Origin: Elusimicrobiota bacterium
Lineage (GTDB): Bacteria; Elusimicrobiota; Elusimicrobia; UBA1565
DNA length: 45,042 nt
Direction of reading: 5' to 3'
Assembly (NCBI GenBank): GCA_016196755.1
Contig: JACPXC010000062.1
Location: 1 to 45,042 of the forward strand
Below the pieces are notes generated by a model, which saw only the letters and a program-made list of their open reading frames with translations, made no database searches and was not told the DNA's origin. Below are positions 1 to 6,828 of this stretch, piece by piece; position 1 is the first letter of the stretch, and every line of letters begins with the position of its first letter. A program made the position numbers and the translations under genes.

Positions 1-15
1 CGTTCAAGCGGAGGA

Positions 16-51
16 GCTTCGAGGATTGCCTCCGTCGGCAATCCTCGAAGC
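16..51. repeat. Perfect inverted repeat (hairpin)
   Basis: Bases 16-30 and 37-51 are perfectly complementary, giving a 15-bp stem with a 6-base loop (TCCGTC). No run of T follows on either side, so it is not a standard intrinsic terminator. A smaller stem (ACGCGC at 53-58, GCGCGT at 64-69) follows. It could end transcription of a gene left of the window or be a dispersed palindromic element. Nothing else is visible in bases 1-181. Confidence 0.6.
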
Positions 52-181
52 CACGCGCACGAGGCGCGTAAACGGCTCCGTCAACGGCGCAGGGCGTCCG
101 GTTCAGGATGCCGGGGACCTGGCGACCTGAGCAGTTACGCCCGCGGAGACCCCCCCGACCCCGACTGCAGCGGGCCGCTCG

Positions 182-919
182 ATGACGATGAGTCCAGCTA
201 AGCCCCTGCCGGCCCTCCTAAGCCTGCTCCTTGTCGGGGCCGCCCCGGCCGCGCCTCCCGGCGCGGACTTCGCCGCCGCCTGCCGCCCCGCGCTGGAAGA
301 GATGGCGCAGGAGCTCGGTGCCGACCCCGGCGCGCTCTGCGGCTGCGCCTTCCGACGCTCCCTCCTGATGGGCGCCTCCGCGGAGGACCTGGCCCGAGCG
401 GCGGCGCGCCTGCGCGAGGAGCCCGCGGGAGACATGGGGGACCGCCGCATCGGCAAGGCCATCCGGCTCTGCTTGAACGGGGGAGAGGCGGCCCTTGAGC
501 TGGACGTCCTCGGGGAGCAGGAGCACGAGGCCCAGCAACGGCGCATCGACCAGGCTCCGGCGGTGGAGTACCTCTGGTCGGCCTCGTCGCAGACGGCCGG
601 GGCCGACCCGCGCGCCGTCGACGCCGGCCTGGCCCTGCGCGTCAGCTTCGGCGCTACCGACTGCGTCCTGTCGCCGCAGCGCACCCGTCGGGTCCGGCGC
701 GACGGCGCCCTCCATGAGCAGGCCCTCCGGGACTTTCGCTGCGCCAAGGCGCGCGTGGAATCCTCCGGGAGCCCGGTCGAGAAGCGCTCCGCGGGGTGCG
801 GCCGTGAGGCCGGGTCGGGCCAAGGGCCGGCCGGCCGGACGGTGTTCAGGGTCTTCCCGGCCGGGACCTCCAAAGCCGCGGGAACGCTCACCGTGACCTG
901 CGAGGTCTCCGGACGTTGA
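182..919 (+). CDS. Secreted protein of unknown function
   Basis: Product of 245 residues. The N-terminus (MTMSPAKPLPALLSLLLVGAA) is a signal peptide, probably cut near residue 22-25, so the protein is exported. The mature N-terminal half is Ala/Leu/Glu-rich and helical with a CGC motif near residue 53. The C-terminal half is Arg-rich with scattered cysteines and ends in a beta-type segment (LTVTCEVSG). I recognise no family. It runs in the same direction as the pilin-like genes, but a promoter-like site lies over its last bases, so it may be a separate unit. Long frames lie on the opposite strand here; I prefer this one for its signal peptide and its fit to the neighbours. The second ATG, two codons in, could also be the start. 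Confidence 0.6.
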   Translation: MTMSPAKPLPALLSLLLVGAAPAAPPGADFAAACRPALEEMAQELGADPGALCGCAFRRSLLMGASAEDLARAAARLREEPAGDMGDRRIGKAIRLCLNGGEAALELDVLGEQEHEAQQRRIDQAPAVEYLWSASSQTAGADPRAVDAGLALRVSFGATDCVLSPQRTRRVRRDGALHEQALRDFRCAKARVESSGSPVEKRSAGCGREAGSGQGPAGRTVFRVFPAGTSKAAGTLTVTCEVSGR

Positions 920-944
920 CACCGGAAGGGTCCCCCGCTACCAT
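916..944 (+). promoter_or_regulatory. Promoter for pilin-like operon (leaderless type)
   Basis: A perfect -35 box TTGACA (916-921), a 17-base spacer and a -10-like box TACCAT (939-944) stand before the ATG at 951. Only six bases separate the -10 box from the ATG, so the predicted start of transcription is the A of ATG. The -35 box overlaps the stop region of the preceding gene. Confidence 0.6.
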
Positions 945-950
945 CCAGGG

Positions 951-1397
951 ATGACCGGGAGCGCCCGCGGCACGACGCTAGTCGAGGTCGTGATCGCCAT
1001 CCTGATCCTCTCCGTCGTCGTGGCGGGCTTCAGCTCGGGCCTCTACGCCGCCATCGCCGGCACCAAGCAGGGCGACGCCCGCCAGCAGGCCAGCCTTTCC
1101 GCCCGCCAACTCCAGGAGGAGCTCAAGAACTACGTCACCGCCGACCCGACGACGGCCGAAGGGGCCCCGGGAAGCCCCCCCTGGCACCTGCCCGGCGACG
1201 CCTGCACCGGCTGCGCCGGAGGCTCGGCCTGCTGGGCGCTGACGGAGGCCTGCACCCACGACGTAAGCGGCCGGCTCCCGGAGGAGTATCGCACCGGCTA
1301 CCTGATGACGCTGCGCTATCGCGTGGACCTCGTATCGTCGGGAGGAGAGACGCTCCGCGAGGTCGCCATCGATGTCGACTGGCAAAGCCCGGATTGA
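951..1397 (+). CDS. Type IV pilin-like minor pseudopilin (PilV/GspI-like)
   Basis: Product of 148 residues with a class III prepilin N-terminus: a short basic leader ending in glycine, then TTLVEVVIAILILSVVV with glutamate at mature position 5. It should be cut by a prepilin peptidase (PilD type) and join the tip complex of a type IV pilus or type II secretion pseudopilus. The globular part holds four cysteines in a short stretch (residues about 85-102), probably forming disulfides outside the membrane. The next gene starts 26 bases inside this one, and three pilin-like genes follow each other, as in pilV-pilW-pilX or gspI-J-K minor pilin operons. I cannot tell pilus from secretion use here. 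The ATG sits just after the promoter at 916-944. Confidence 0.85.
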   Translation: MTGSARGTTLVEVVIAILILSVVVAGFSSGLYAAIAGTKQGDARQQASLSARQLQEELKNYVTADPTTAEGAPGSPPWHLPGDACTGCAGGSACWALTEACTHDVSGRLPEEYRTGYLMTLRYRVDLVSSGGETLREVAIDVDWQSPD

Positions 1398-2001
1398 CGC
1401 CGCCGCTCAGGGGGGGTTCACCCTTGTCGAGCTCATCCTGGCTGTGTTCCTCTCGACGATGGTGCTGACCGCCATGATGGGGGTCCAGCAGTTCGCCACG
1501 CGCGGGCAATCGAACGTGCTCGCGCGCGTGCGCCTCAACGGGCACGCCGTCTATGCCTTGGAGTCGGTCCGGCGCTCGGTCTACGGGGCCAGCACCCTGG
1601 TCGTGCCGTCCACCGGGGCCGTTTCCACGCTTTTGACCGGCCACGAGAACGTCGACCCGCTGGACGGCTCGCCGCTCGACGCGGCGGCGCCGCTCACCTA
1701 CTTCCATTTCTGCCTGACCGACGCGGCCCCGAAGTCCCTCTATAGATACGCGGGCGAGCTCCCGGTCCCCGCCATCACCTGCGGCCAAGCGCCCCCCAGC
1801 GGCGCCTTCGAGCTCATAGCCGGCCAGCCCGGCGGCACGCCGGGCGACGCCCTGGCCGTCAACGTGCTCTTCTCGCGGGTCTCGGGCGCCAAGAACCTGC
1901 TCGAGTACCAGTACAGCCTGAGCTATCCGAAGAACGTCGTGCGGGCCGCCGTCGAGAGCCGGGGCGTGACCCAGATCGCCACCCAGGAGGCCCTGGAGTG
2001 A
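1372..2001 (+). CDS. Type IV pilin-like minor pseudopilin (PilW/GspJ-like)
   Basis: Product of 209 residues. It has a 15-residue leader and the prepilin cleavage motif GGFTLVELILAVF with glutamate at +5, followed by a hydrophobic helix of about 20 residues. The length fits PilW/GspJ proteins. The C-terminal part is a beta-rich head with a small number of cysteines. Its start overlaps the previous gene by 26 bases and its stop overlaps the next start (GTGA), so the three are translationally coupled. The likely role is a minor component that starts assembly of, or caps, a type IV pilus or pseudopilus. The assembly ATPase, platform protein and secretin are not in this window. Confidence 0.85.
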   Translation: MSTGKARIDAAAQGGFTLVELILAVFLSTMVLTAMMGVQQFATRGQSNVLARVRLNGHAVYALESVRRSVYGASTLVVPSTGAVSTLLTGHENVDPLDGSPLDAAAPLTYFHFCLTDAAPKSLYRYAGELPVPAITCGQAPPSGAFELIAGQPGGTPGDALAVNVLFSRVSGAKNLLEYQYSLSYPKNVVRAAVESRGVTQIATQEALE

Positions 2002-2339
2002 GGCGGAAAGGGCGCGGCGAGCGCGGGGCGGTCCTGGTCTACGTGCTCGTGGCGGCGATGCTCCTGTCGATGGTAGCCTTCATGGTCCTGAGATGGTCGT
2101 TCGGCTCGCGGCTGGTCCTTGCCAAGTCCCAGGGCCGGACCCAGGCCGTCAGCCTCATGGAGGCCGTCCGCGCCCAAGCCTCCGCCTGCCTCTACGACAC
2201 CGGCTATCCGACCGGTACCTGCTCCCCCAGCGGCGCCCAAGCGGCCTGCCTGCCCTCCTCGTACCAAGGGCACTCGGTGAGCGTATCGCTGGGGGGCAGC
2301 ATGCCCGACTGCAAGATGAGGATCAGCTTCGAACGCTAG
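1998..2339 (+). CDS. Short pilin-like protein (PilX/GspK-position)
   Basis: Product of 113 residues. A basic N-terminus (MRRKGRGERG) precedes a hydrophobic segment AVLVYVLVAAMLLSMVAFMVL. The processing glycine is present but glutamate at +5 is absent, as in GspK/PilX proteins that sit at the pseudopilus tip. It is far shorter than GspK (about 300 residues) and closer to a small PilX. Four cysteines lie in the C-terminal half (ACLY, TCSP, ACLP, DCKM). The GTG start overlaps the stop of the previous gene as GTGA, which fixes the start. It is most likely the third partner of the same minor pilin complex. Confidence 0.75.
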   Translation: MRRKGRGERGAVLVYVLVAAMLLSMVAFMVLRWSFGSRLVLAKSQGRTQAVSLMEAVRAQASACLYDTGYPTGTCSPSGAQAACLPSSYQGHSVSVSLGGSMPDCKMRISFER

Positions 2340-2345
2340 GGAACC

Positions 2346-2993
2346 ATGCGTTACTTCGTCAGGCTCCAGAATTCGATCCGCGGGCCGCTGGAAGCCGCGG
2401 AGCTCGTCCTGCTTCCCGGCATCGACCGCCGCTCGCTGGTCTGTCCCGAGGCCGGCGACCCCAAGAACCGCAAGAACTGGAAGACGGCCAGGAGCTTCCC
2501 GGACCTCCTCCCGCTGCTCCTCGAGCCGCGCGTGGCGGAGAAGTTCGCCGAAGCCCTGGAGCGCTTCAGCGAGGACGTCAAGGCCACCCTGCCGCCGCAA
2601 GCCGCCCAGGCGATCGAGGCGGCCGTCGACCGCTTGCCCGCGGGAACCTGGTGGGGGCTGGCGGGACTCGCCGTCTTCCTCGGCGTCCTAGCCGTGCGGA
2701 CGCCGGGGACCGCCCGCCGCAGCCTCCTCGCGCCGGAGCCGCCCCCCCAGCTGGCGCCCGTCGAACTCGCGAAGGCGGTCACCCTTCCGGGCTGCGGCGG
2801 GCGCTTGGGCGAAGCCTCCGGCGTCCGTCCGCCCAGCGCGGCGCGCAGCGGCGCCGACTCCTACGACCTCAGCTGGTACGACGGGCCCTCGGGACAGGCC
2901 ATCGAGGTCCGCTACGACCATGAGACCCGGGAGTTCCGGCCCCTCAACGACGCCTCCAAGGCGGTCTTCCGATACGGCGCCGCCTGCCGCTAG
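2346..2993 (+). CDS. GYF-like domain membrane protein, unknown role
   Basis: Product of 215 residues. Residues 1-55 (YFVRL...GPLEAAEL...LVCPE...NWKTARSFPDL) resemble the GYF_2-type domain found at the N-terminus of many bacterial membrane proteins and thought to bind partner proteins. This is a pattern match by eye. A helical stretch follows, then one membrane helix (about residues 101-118, WWGLAGLAVFLGVLAV), then a Pro-rich linker and a small C-terminal domain with two cysteines. The start lies 6 bases after the pilin-like gene, behind a short AGGGA-type ribosome site, so it probably belongs to the pilin operon. An accessory role in pilus assembly is inference. The gene ends one base from the convergent gene on the other strand. 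Confidence 0.7.
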   Translation: MRYFVRLQNSIRGPLEAAELVLLPGIDRRSLVCPEAGDPKNRKNWKTARSFPDLLPLLLEPRVAEKFAEALERFSEDVKATLPPQAAQAIEAAVDRLPAGTWWGLAGLAVFLGVLAVRTPGTARRSLLAPEPPPQLAPVELAKAVTLPGCGGRLGEASGVRPPSAARSGADSYDLSWYDGPSGQAIEVRYDHETREFRPLNDASKAVFRYGAACR

Positions 2994-2994
2994 C

Positions 2995-4200
2995 TCAGAG
3001 TTCGTAGACCGCGCCCGGCAGGGCGAGATCGAGGACCAGCGGCTTGAAGGCGACCTGGAGCTCCTGGCGGGCGCGCGCCAGAGCGGCCTCTAGCTGGACG
3101 GCGCCGTAGCGCTCGTCGGCATGGAACAGAGCCAGGCGCCGCACTCCCTCTCGGATGGCGAGCTCGATGACGCGGGAAGGGCAGCCGTGGCCGCGGCCTT
3201 TGGCCCCCGGATAGTCCTCATCGCTGAAGCGCGCGTCATGGATGAGGAGGTCCGCCCCGCGCAGGAACCGGGCAAGCTTCTCGCCGAAGTCGGTCTGGGT
3301 CTGCCCAGGGTCCTCCAGCTCGTTGTCGGGGCAGTACACCACGCTCCGGCCCCGATAGTCGAAGCGGTAGGCCAGCGTGGCGCCGGGGTGCATCGTGTAC
3401 ATGGTCGAGACCCGGACGTCCTCCAAGATCGGAAACGAGGTCTCGGCGAGCTGGAACGCCTTGAACCGCGCGCGCGGCGAGACCGACATGACGCGCGTGG
3501 TCAGGAGCTGGCCGAGCGGGAGGCGGGTGTCGTTGGGGCCGGTGACGCTGACGGAATAGGAAGGGTCGAAGGCGGCGGCCAGCGCCGGCAGCCCGTTGAC
3601 GTGGTCCTCGTGGTAATGGGTCAGGAAGAGCCAGACGTCCTTGTGGGCGGGGGGCGGTGCGGCGCACAACCCGCGCAGGCCGGTGCCGGCGTCGAGGATG
3701 ACCAGACGCTGGCCGAACTCCAGGCTCACGCAGGCGGTCGGCAGGGCCGGGGCGGCGCCGTCGCCCGCCCGGCTGCCCCAGATCCGGACGCGCGCCGACA
3801 CGGGCCCGGCGCTCGGGCCGTCGGCCGGCGCGGGCTGCGGGGAGCCCAAGAGCGTCGTGAACACCTCCCGCAGCCGCAGCGTGTCGTAGGGTTTCGCCAC
3901 GAAGTGGTCCGCCCCGCAGCGCCGCGCCTCGGCCTGGTCCGCCTCGTAGGCCTTCCCCGACACGACGACCACCTTGATCGCTTTGGTGCGCGGGTCCGAC
4001 TTGAGGGCCTTGCAGATGCTCAGGCCGTCCATCCCGGGCATCATGACGTCGAGGACCACCAGGCGGGGCTTGAGATTGCGGATGAACTCGAGGGCGCGGG
4101 CGCCGTCGAGGAACTTGTCGAAGGCGAAGCCGTCCTCGGTCAGCAGCTCCGAGACCAGCTCCGCGCAGTAGGGGTCGTCATCGAAGACCAGGACGTCCAT
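2995..4200 (-). CDS. Response regulator receiver - metallo-beta-lactamase fusion
   Basis: Product of 401 residues. Residues 1-120 are a CheY-like receiver: acidic cluster at D7-D9, phosphoacceptor D51 in VVLDVMMPGMDG, and conserved K103 in AKPYD. After a Pro/Ala linker, residues 135-401 form a metallo-beta-lactamase fold hydrolase with the metal motif HYHEDH at 195-200, a later HPGATLAYRF motif, an aspartate in YCPDNE, and a further DARF motif. The substrate is unknown; relatives cleave RNA, cyclic nucleotides or esters. The output may therefore be an enzyme switched by phosphorylation rather than a DNA-binding domain. It begins 39 bases after the Ser/Thr kinase gene on the same strand, so the two are probably one operon. 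No histidine kinase is nearby. Confidence 0.85.
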   Translation of the reverse strand: MDVLVFDDDPYCAELVSELLTEDGFAFDKFLDGARALEFIRNLKPRLVVLDVMMPGMDGLSICKALKSDPRTKAIKVVVVSGKAYEADQAEARRCGADHFVAKPYDTLRLREVFTTLLGSPQPAPADGPSAGPVSARVRIWGSRAGDGAAPALPTACVSLEFGQRLVILDAGTGLRGLCAAPPPAHKDVWLFLTHYHEDHVNGLPALAAAFDPSYSVSVTGPNDTRLPLGQLLTTRVMSVSPRARFKAFQLAETSFPILEDVRVSTMYTMHPGATLAYRFDYRGRSVVYCPDNELEDPGQTQTDFGEKLARFLRGADLLIHDARFSDEDYPGAKGRGHGCPSRVIELAIREGVRRLALFHADERYGAVQLEAALARARQELQVAFKPLVLDLALPGAVYEL

Positions 4201-4239
4201 GGCCCTAGGAGGATGGCGGGGTAGCTCCGACGGCGCAAG

Positions 4240-6696
4240 TCAGGACAGCTGGTCGGGCGGGCGCAGGCCGATGCGGGGCTGCAGCAGCTCCTGCAGGGCC
4301 TGGGCGAACTGGACGGGGGTCTTGCAGCGCTGGTGGGGGTCGGGCTCCAGAGCCCAGTCGATGACCCGGTCGGTGCCCGGCGGCAGTCCGGCGACCAGGC
4401 CCGAGGCCGGGGCATAGAAGCGCTTGGCCTTGTTGAGCGACATGTTCACGCCCACGCCCTGGAACGGCAGGACGCCGGTGATCATCTCGTAGAGGCAGAC
4501 CCCCAGCGCGTAGACGTCGGACTCGGGGCGCACCGTGCCCGCCTCCTGCTCGGGCGGCATGAACTGCGGGGTGCCGGAGACGGTCTCGGTGGAGGCGATG
4601 GCGCTCAGGGTGTCCTTGGCCTGGCGGGCTACGCCGAAGTCCATGACCTTCACGACGCCCTCGCGCGTGATCATGATGTTGGAGGGCTTGAGGTCGCGGT
4701 GCACCACCCCGCGGGCGTGCGCGTAGTCGAGCGCGGCCGCCGCGCCCTGGACGATGCGCGCGGCCTGGTCGAGCGGTATACGGCGGTAGGCCTGGATGTA
4801 CTCGGTGATGGTATGTCCGTCGACGTGCTCGAAGACCAGGTAGATGTCGGTGGCGTCGCCCACCACGGCGTGGATCTCCACGATGTTGGGGTGCTTGAGG
4901 GCCGCCACGGTGCGCGCCTCGCGCAGGAAGCGCTCGCGCTCGCGGGCGTCGCAGCAGATCTCCTCGCGCATCTTCTTGATCGCCACGCGGCGCTCGAGGT
5001 TGACGTCGACCGCCTCGAAGACCAGGCCCATCCCCCCCGCGCCGATGCGCCGCCCAAGGCGATAGGTCCCGGCCAGCAGGCCGTTGGAACGCGGGGCGGG
5101 GGCTACCGGCACGGGAGCGGGCGCCCCCCCGCCGAGGGCTCCCGCGGCGCGCAGGAGCCCGAAGGCGATGAGCAGGCCCCCCGCCGCGCTGAAGGCGACG
5201 AGGAGGACCATCCGGTCGCCGCCGAACAGGCCGCCGGCCGACGCCGCCTCGGGGTCGGAGCGCCGCGAGGATCGGTTCTGGCCGAGCCAATCCGAGGCGA
5301 AGACCAAGGTGATGTCCTGGTCCTCCGGGGAGGCCGAAGCCTCCTGGTAGTAGGGAACGTAGCGGTCGTTGAGGCGCGCGGCCTGGGCCAGCAGGCGCAG
5401 CGACATCTTGCGGTCGCCCGTCCCGGCCAGCCCCCAGGCCTTCTGGAAGAAGGCCTGAGACATGCCCTTGTCGGAGGCGGGATTGAGGGCCAGGACGCGG
5501 TCGGCCGCCTCGACCGCCTCGGCCCAGCGCCCCAAGCGGTTGAGCACCTGAGAGTGCAGGGACAACAGCGAGGGGTTCGGGCTCTTGCCCGAGAGCTCCA
5601 AGGCCCGGCTCGTGTCGGCCAGCGCCGCGTCGAGACGCTCCTGGCGCATGCGCGCGCGGGCGCGGCGGAACAGGGCGTTGATGTTGGTGGGGTCGGTCTC
5701 GAGGGCCCGGTTCGCCAGGTCCTCGGCGCCCACGTCGTCGCCGGCGAGCAGGGCGCCGCGCGCCTTATCGGCGAAGCCGCGCGAGAGCTCCCTGGTCCCC
5801 GGCGCCGGAGGAGCGGCCCCCAGCGCGTCCTTGGGAAGGGAGGCGTCGTCCATCAGGTCCAGGGAGGCGCTCTCGACCGCCTGCACGGCCGTGGCGACGT
5901 GCTGTTGGGCCACGGACAAGACGCCGTAGGCGATCTTGTCGCCCGGGTCGAGGGACAGGGCCTTCTTCGCGGCGGCCGTAGCGCCGCCGAAATCCTTGAG
6001 CGCGTACTTGGCGCTGGCCAGCGCGGTGTAGGCCCGCGAGGCGTCGGTGGAGAGGCGGATGGCGCGCTCGGCGGTCTGGACCGAGGCGCGGGCGTCGTTG
6101 GTGTCGACTAGGTCGCAGGCCAGGGTCGTCAGGACGGCGGCGTTGTCCGGGTCGGCGTCGGCCAAGCGCCGCGAGAGCTCGAGGGCGGCCGCGCCCGGCG
6201 CGGCCAGGGCGCGCATCCGCGCGAAAAGCCGGCCCGCGGCGAGGCCGCCGCCGGCCTCCCTGCTCCGGCGCGCTAGGATGGCGAAGTCGCGCAGGCGGTC
6301 GGTGAAGCGCTCGTCGTGCCGGCGCCGCAGCTCCGAGGCCAGCTCGGCGTCCTCCTTGCCGTCGTAATGGTTGGCCGCGGCGAGGAAGAGCCGCATGACG
6401 GCGGCGGCCTCCGCGCCGCGCAGCCTAGAAAGGTCGGCCTCGAGGCCGTCGGCCAAAGGCTCGGTGTCGGAGTTGGCGGCCTGCCGCCGTTCGAGGCGGT
6501 AGACGGCCTGCCAGAAGGCCCGCTCGAGTCCGGCCTTATCGGCCGGCGGGGAGAAGGAGGCCGGGTCCGCCGGCGCGGACCGCGCCGCGCGCGAGAGCCG
6601 GGCCGCCGACAGCGGCGGCACGGTCAGGCCGATCAACAGCGCGCCTAGGAGAGGTCCCTTCACTCCTTCGATTTTATACGGAAAGCATCGGAGCAT
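4240..6696 (-). CDS. TPR-domain membrane Ser/Thr protein kinase
   Basis: Product of 818 residues. The N-terminus carries a signal-like hydrophobic segment (GPLLGALLIGLTVPPLSA). Residues about 40-480 are helical with TPR-like repeats, clearest at about 175-460. A membrane helix lies at 496-518, followed by a Pro/Ala linker. Residues 545-805 are a Hanks-type kinase: glycine loop GAGGMG (551-556), K574 in VAIKK, HRDLKPSN (catalytic D668), DFG at 686-688 and PPE at 714-716. All catalytic residues are present, so it should be active. The order is unusual: PknB-type kinases have the kinase first and sensor last, whereas here a probable periplasmic TPR sensor comes first and the kinase last. A GTG 11 codons in would give a shorter signal peptide. 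It probably shares an operon with the receiver-hydrolase gene downstream. Confidence 0.9.
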   Translation of the reverse strand: MLRCFPYKIEGVKGPLLGALLIGLTVPPLSAARLSRAARSAPADPASFSPPADKAGLERAFWQAVYRLERRQAANSDTEPLADGLEADLSRLRGAEAAAVMRLFLAAANHYDGKEDAELASELRRRHDERFTDRLRDFAILARRSREAGGGLAAGRLFARMRALAAPGAAALELSRRLADADPDNAAVLTTLACDLVDTNDARASVQTAERAIRLSTDASRAYTALASAKYALKDFGGATAAAKKALSLDPGDKIAYGVLSVAQQHVATAVQAVESASLDLMDDASLPKDALGAAPPAPGTRELSRGFADKARGALLAGDDVGAEDLANRALETDPTNINALFRRARARMRQERLDAALADTSRALELSGKSPNPSLLSLHSQVLNRLGRWAEAVEAADRVLALNPASDKGMSQAFFQKAWGLAGTGDRKMSLRLLAQAARLNDRYVPYYQEASASPEDQDITLVFASDWLGQNRSSRRSDPEAASAGGLFGGDRMVLLVAFSAAGGLLIAFGLLRAAGALGGGAPAPVPVAPAPRSNGLLAGTYRLGRRIGAGGMGLVFEAVDVNLERRVAIKKMREEICCDARERERFLREARTVAALKHPNIVEIHAVVGDATDIYLVFEHVDGHTITEYIQAYRRIPLDQAARIVQGAAAALDYAHARGVVHRDLKPSNIMITREGVVKVMDFGVARQAKDTLSAIASTETVSGTPQFMPPEQEAGTVRPESDVYALGVCLYEMITGVLPFQGVGVNMSLNKAKRFYAPASGLVAGLPPGTDRVIDWALEPDPHQRCKTPVQFAQALQELLQPRIGLRPPDQLS

Positions 6697-6720
6697 CAGG
6701 GGTCGTAAGGCAAAGAGCGA

Positions 6721-6740
6721 CCTAGGCCCTAGGACCTAGG
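6721..6740. repeat. Triple CCTAGG repeat
   Basis: The palindrome CCTAGG occurs three times with a 7-base period (6721-6726, 6728-6733, 6735-6740) in the 132-base divergent region between the kinase gene and the polyketide cassette. Its regular period and place suggest a protein binding site, but no known motif is recognised. Confidence 0.5.
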
Positions 6741-6769
6741 CCGCCTCCGTTGTCCCGTCATCTTTCCTC

Positions 6770-6775
6770 ATTATA
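6770..6775 (-). promoter_or_regulatory. -10 box for kinase gene
   Basis: Read on the minus strand this is a perfect TATAAT inside an AT-rich patch (6770-6785) of an otherwise GC-rich region. I find no good -35 box at 16-18 bases. It would give a leader of roughly 65 bases before the kinase ATG, containing the CCTAGG repeat. Confidence 0.4.
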
Positions 6776-6793
6776 TTCGTTATACCTCCGGCG

Positions 6794-6822
6794 TTGACGC
6801 GCCAGGCGGGTAATGCTACCTA
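6794..6822 (+). promoter_or_regulatory. Promoter for polyketide cassette (leaderless type)
   Basis: TTGACG (6794-6799), a 17-base spacer and TACCTA (6817-6822), then exactly six bases before the ATG at 6829. The layout matches the site at 916-944 base for base in spacing. The -10 box is weak against consensus; the -35 box is five of six. Confidence 0.5.
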
Positions 6823-6828
6823 GCCGAG

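Noticed and set aside
4333-6111. A 592-residue open frame on the plus strand opposite the kinase
   Set aside because: The opposite strand codes an intact kinase with all catalytic motifs; the plus frame shows only low-complexity Gly/Arg/Val sequence.
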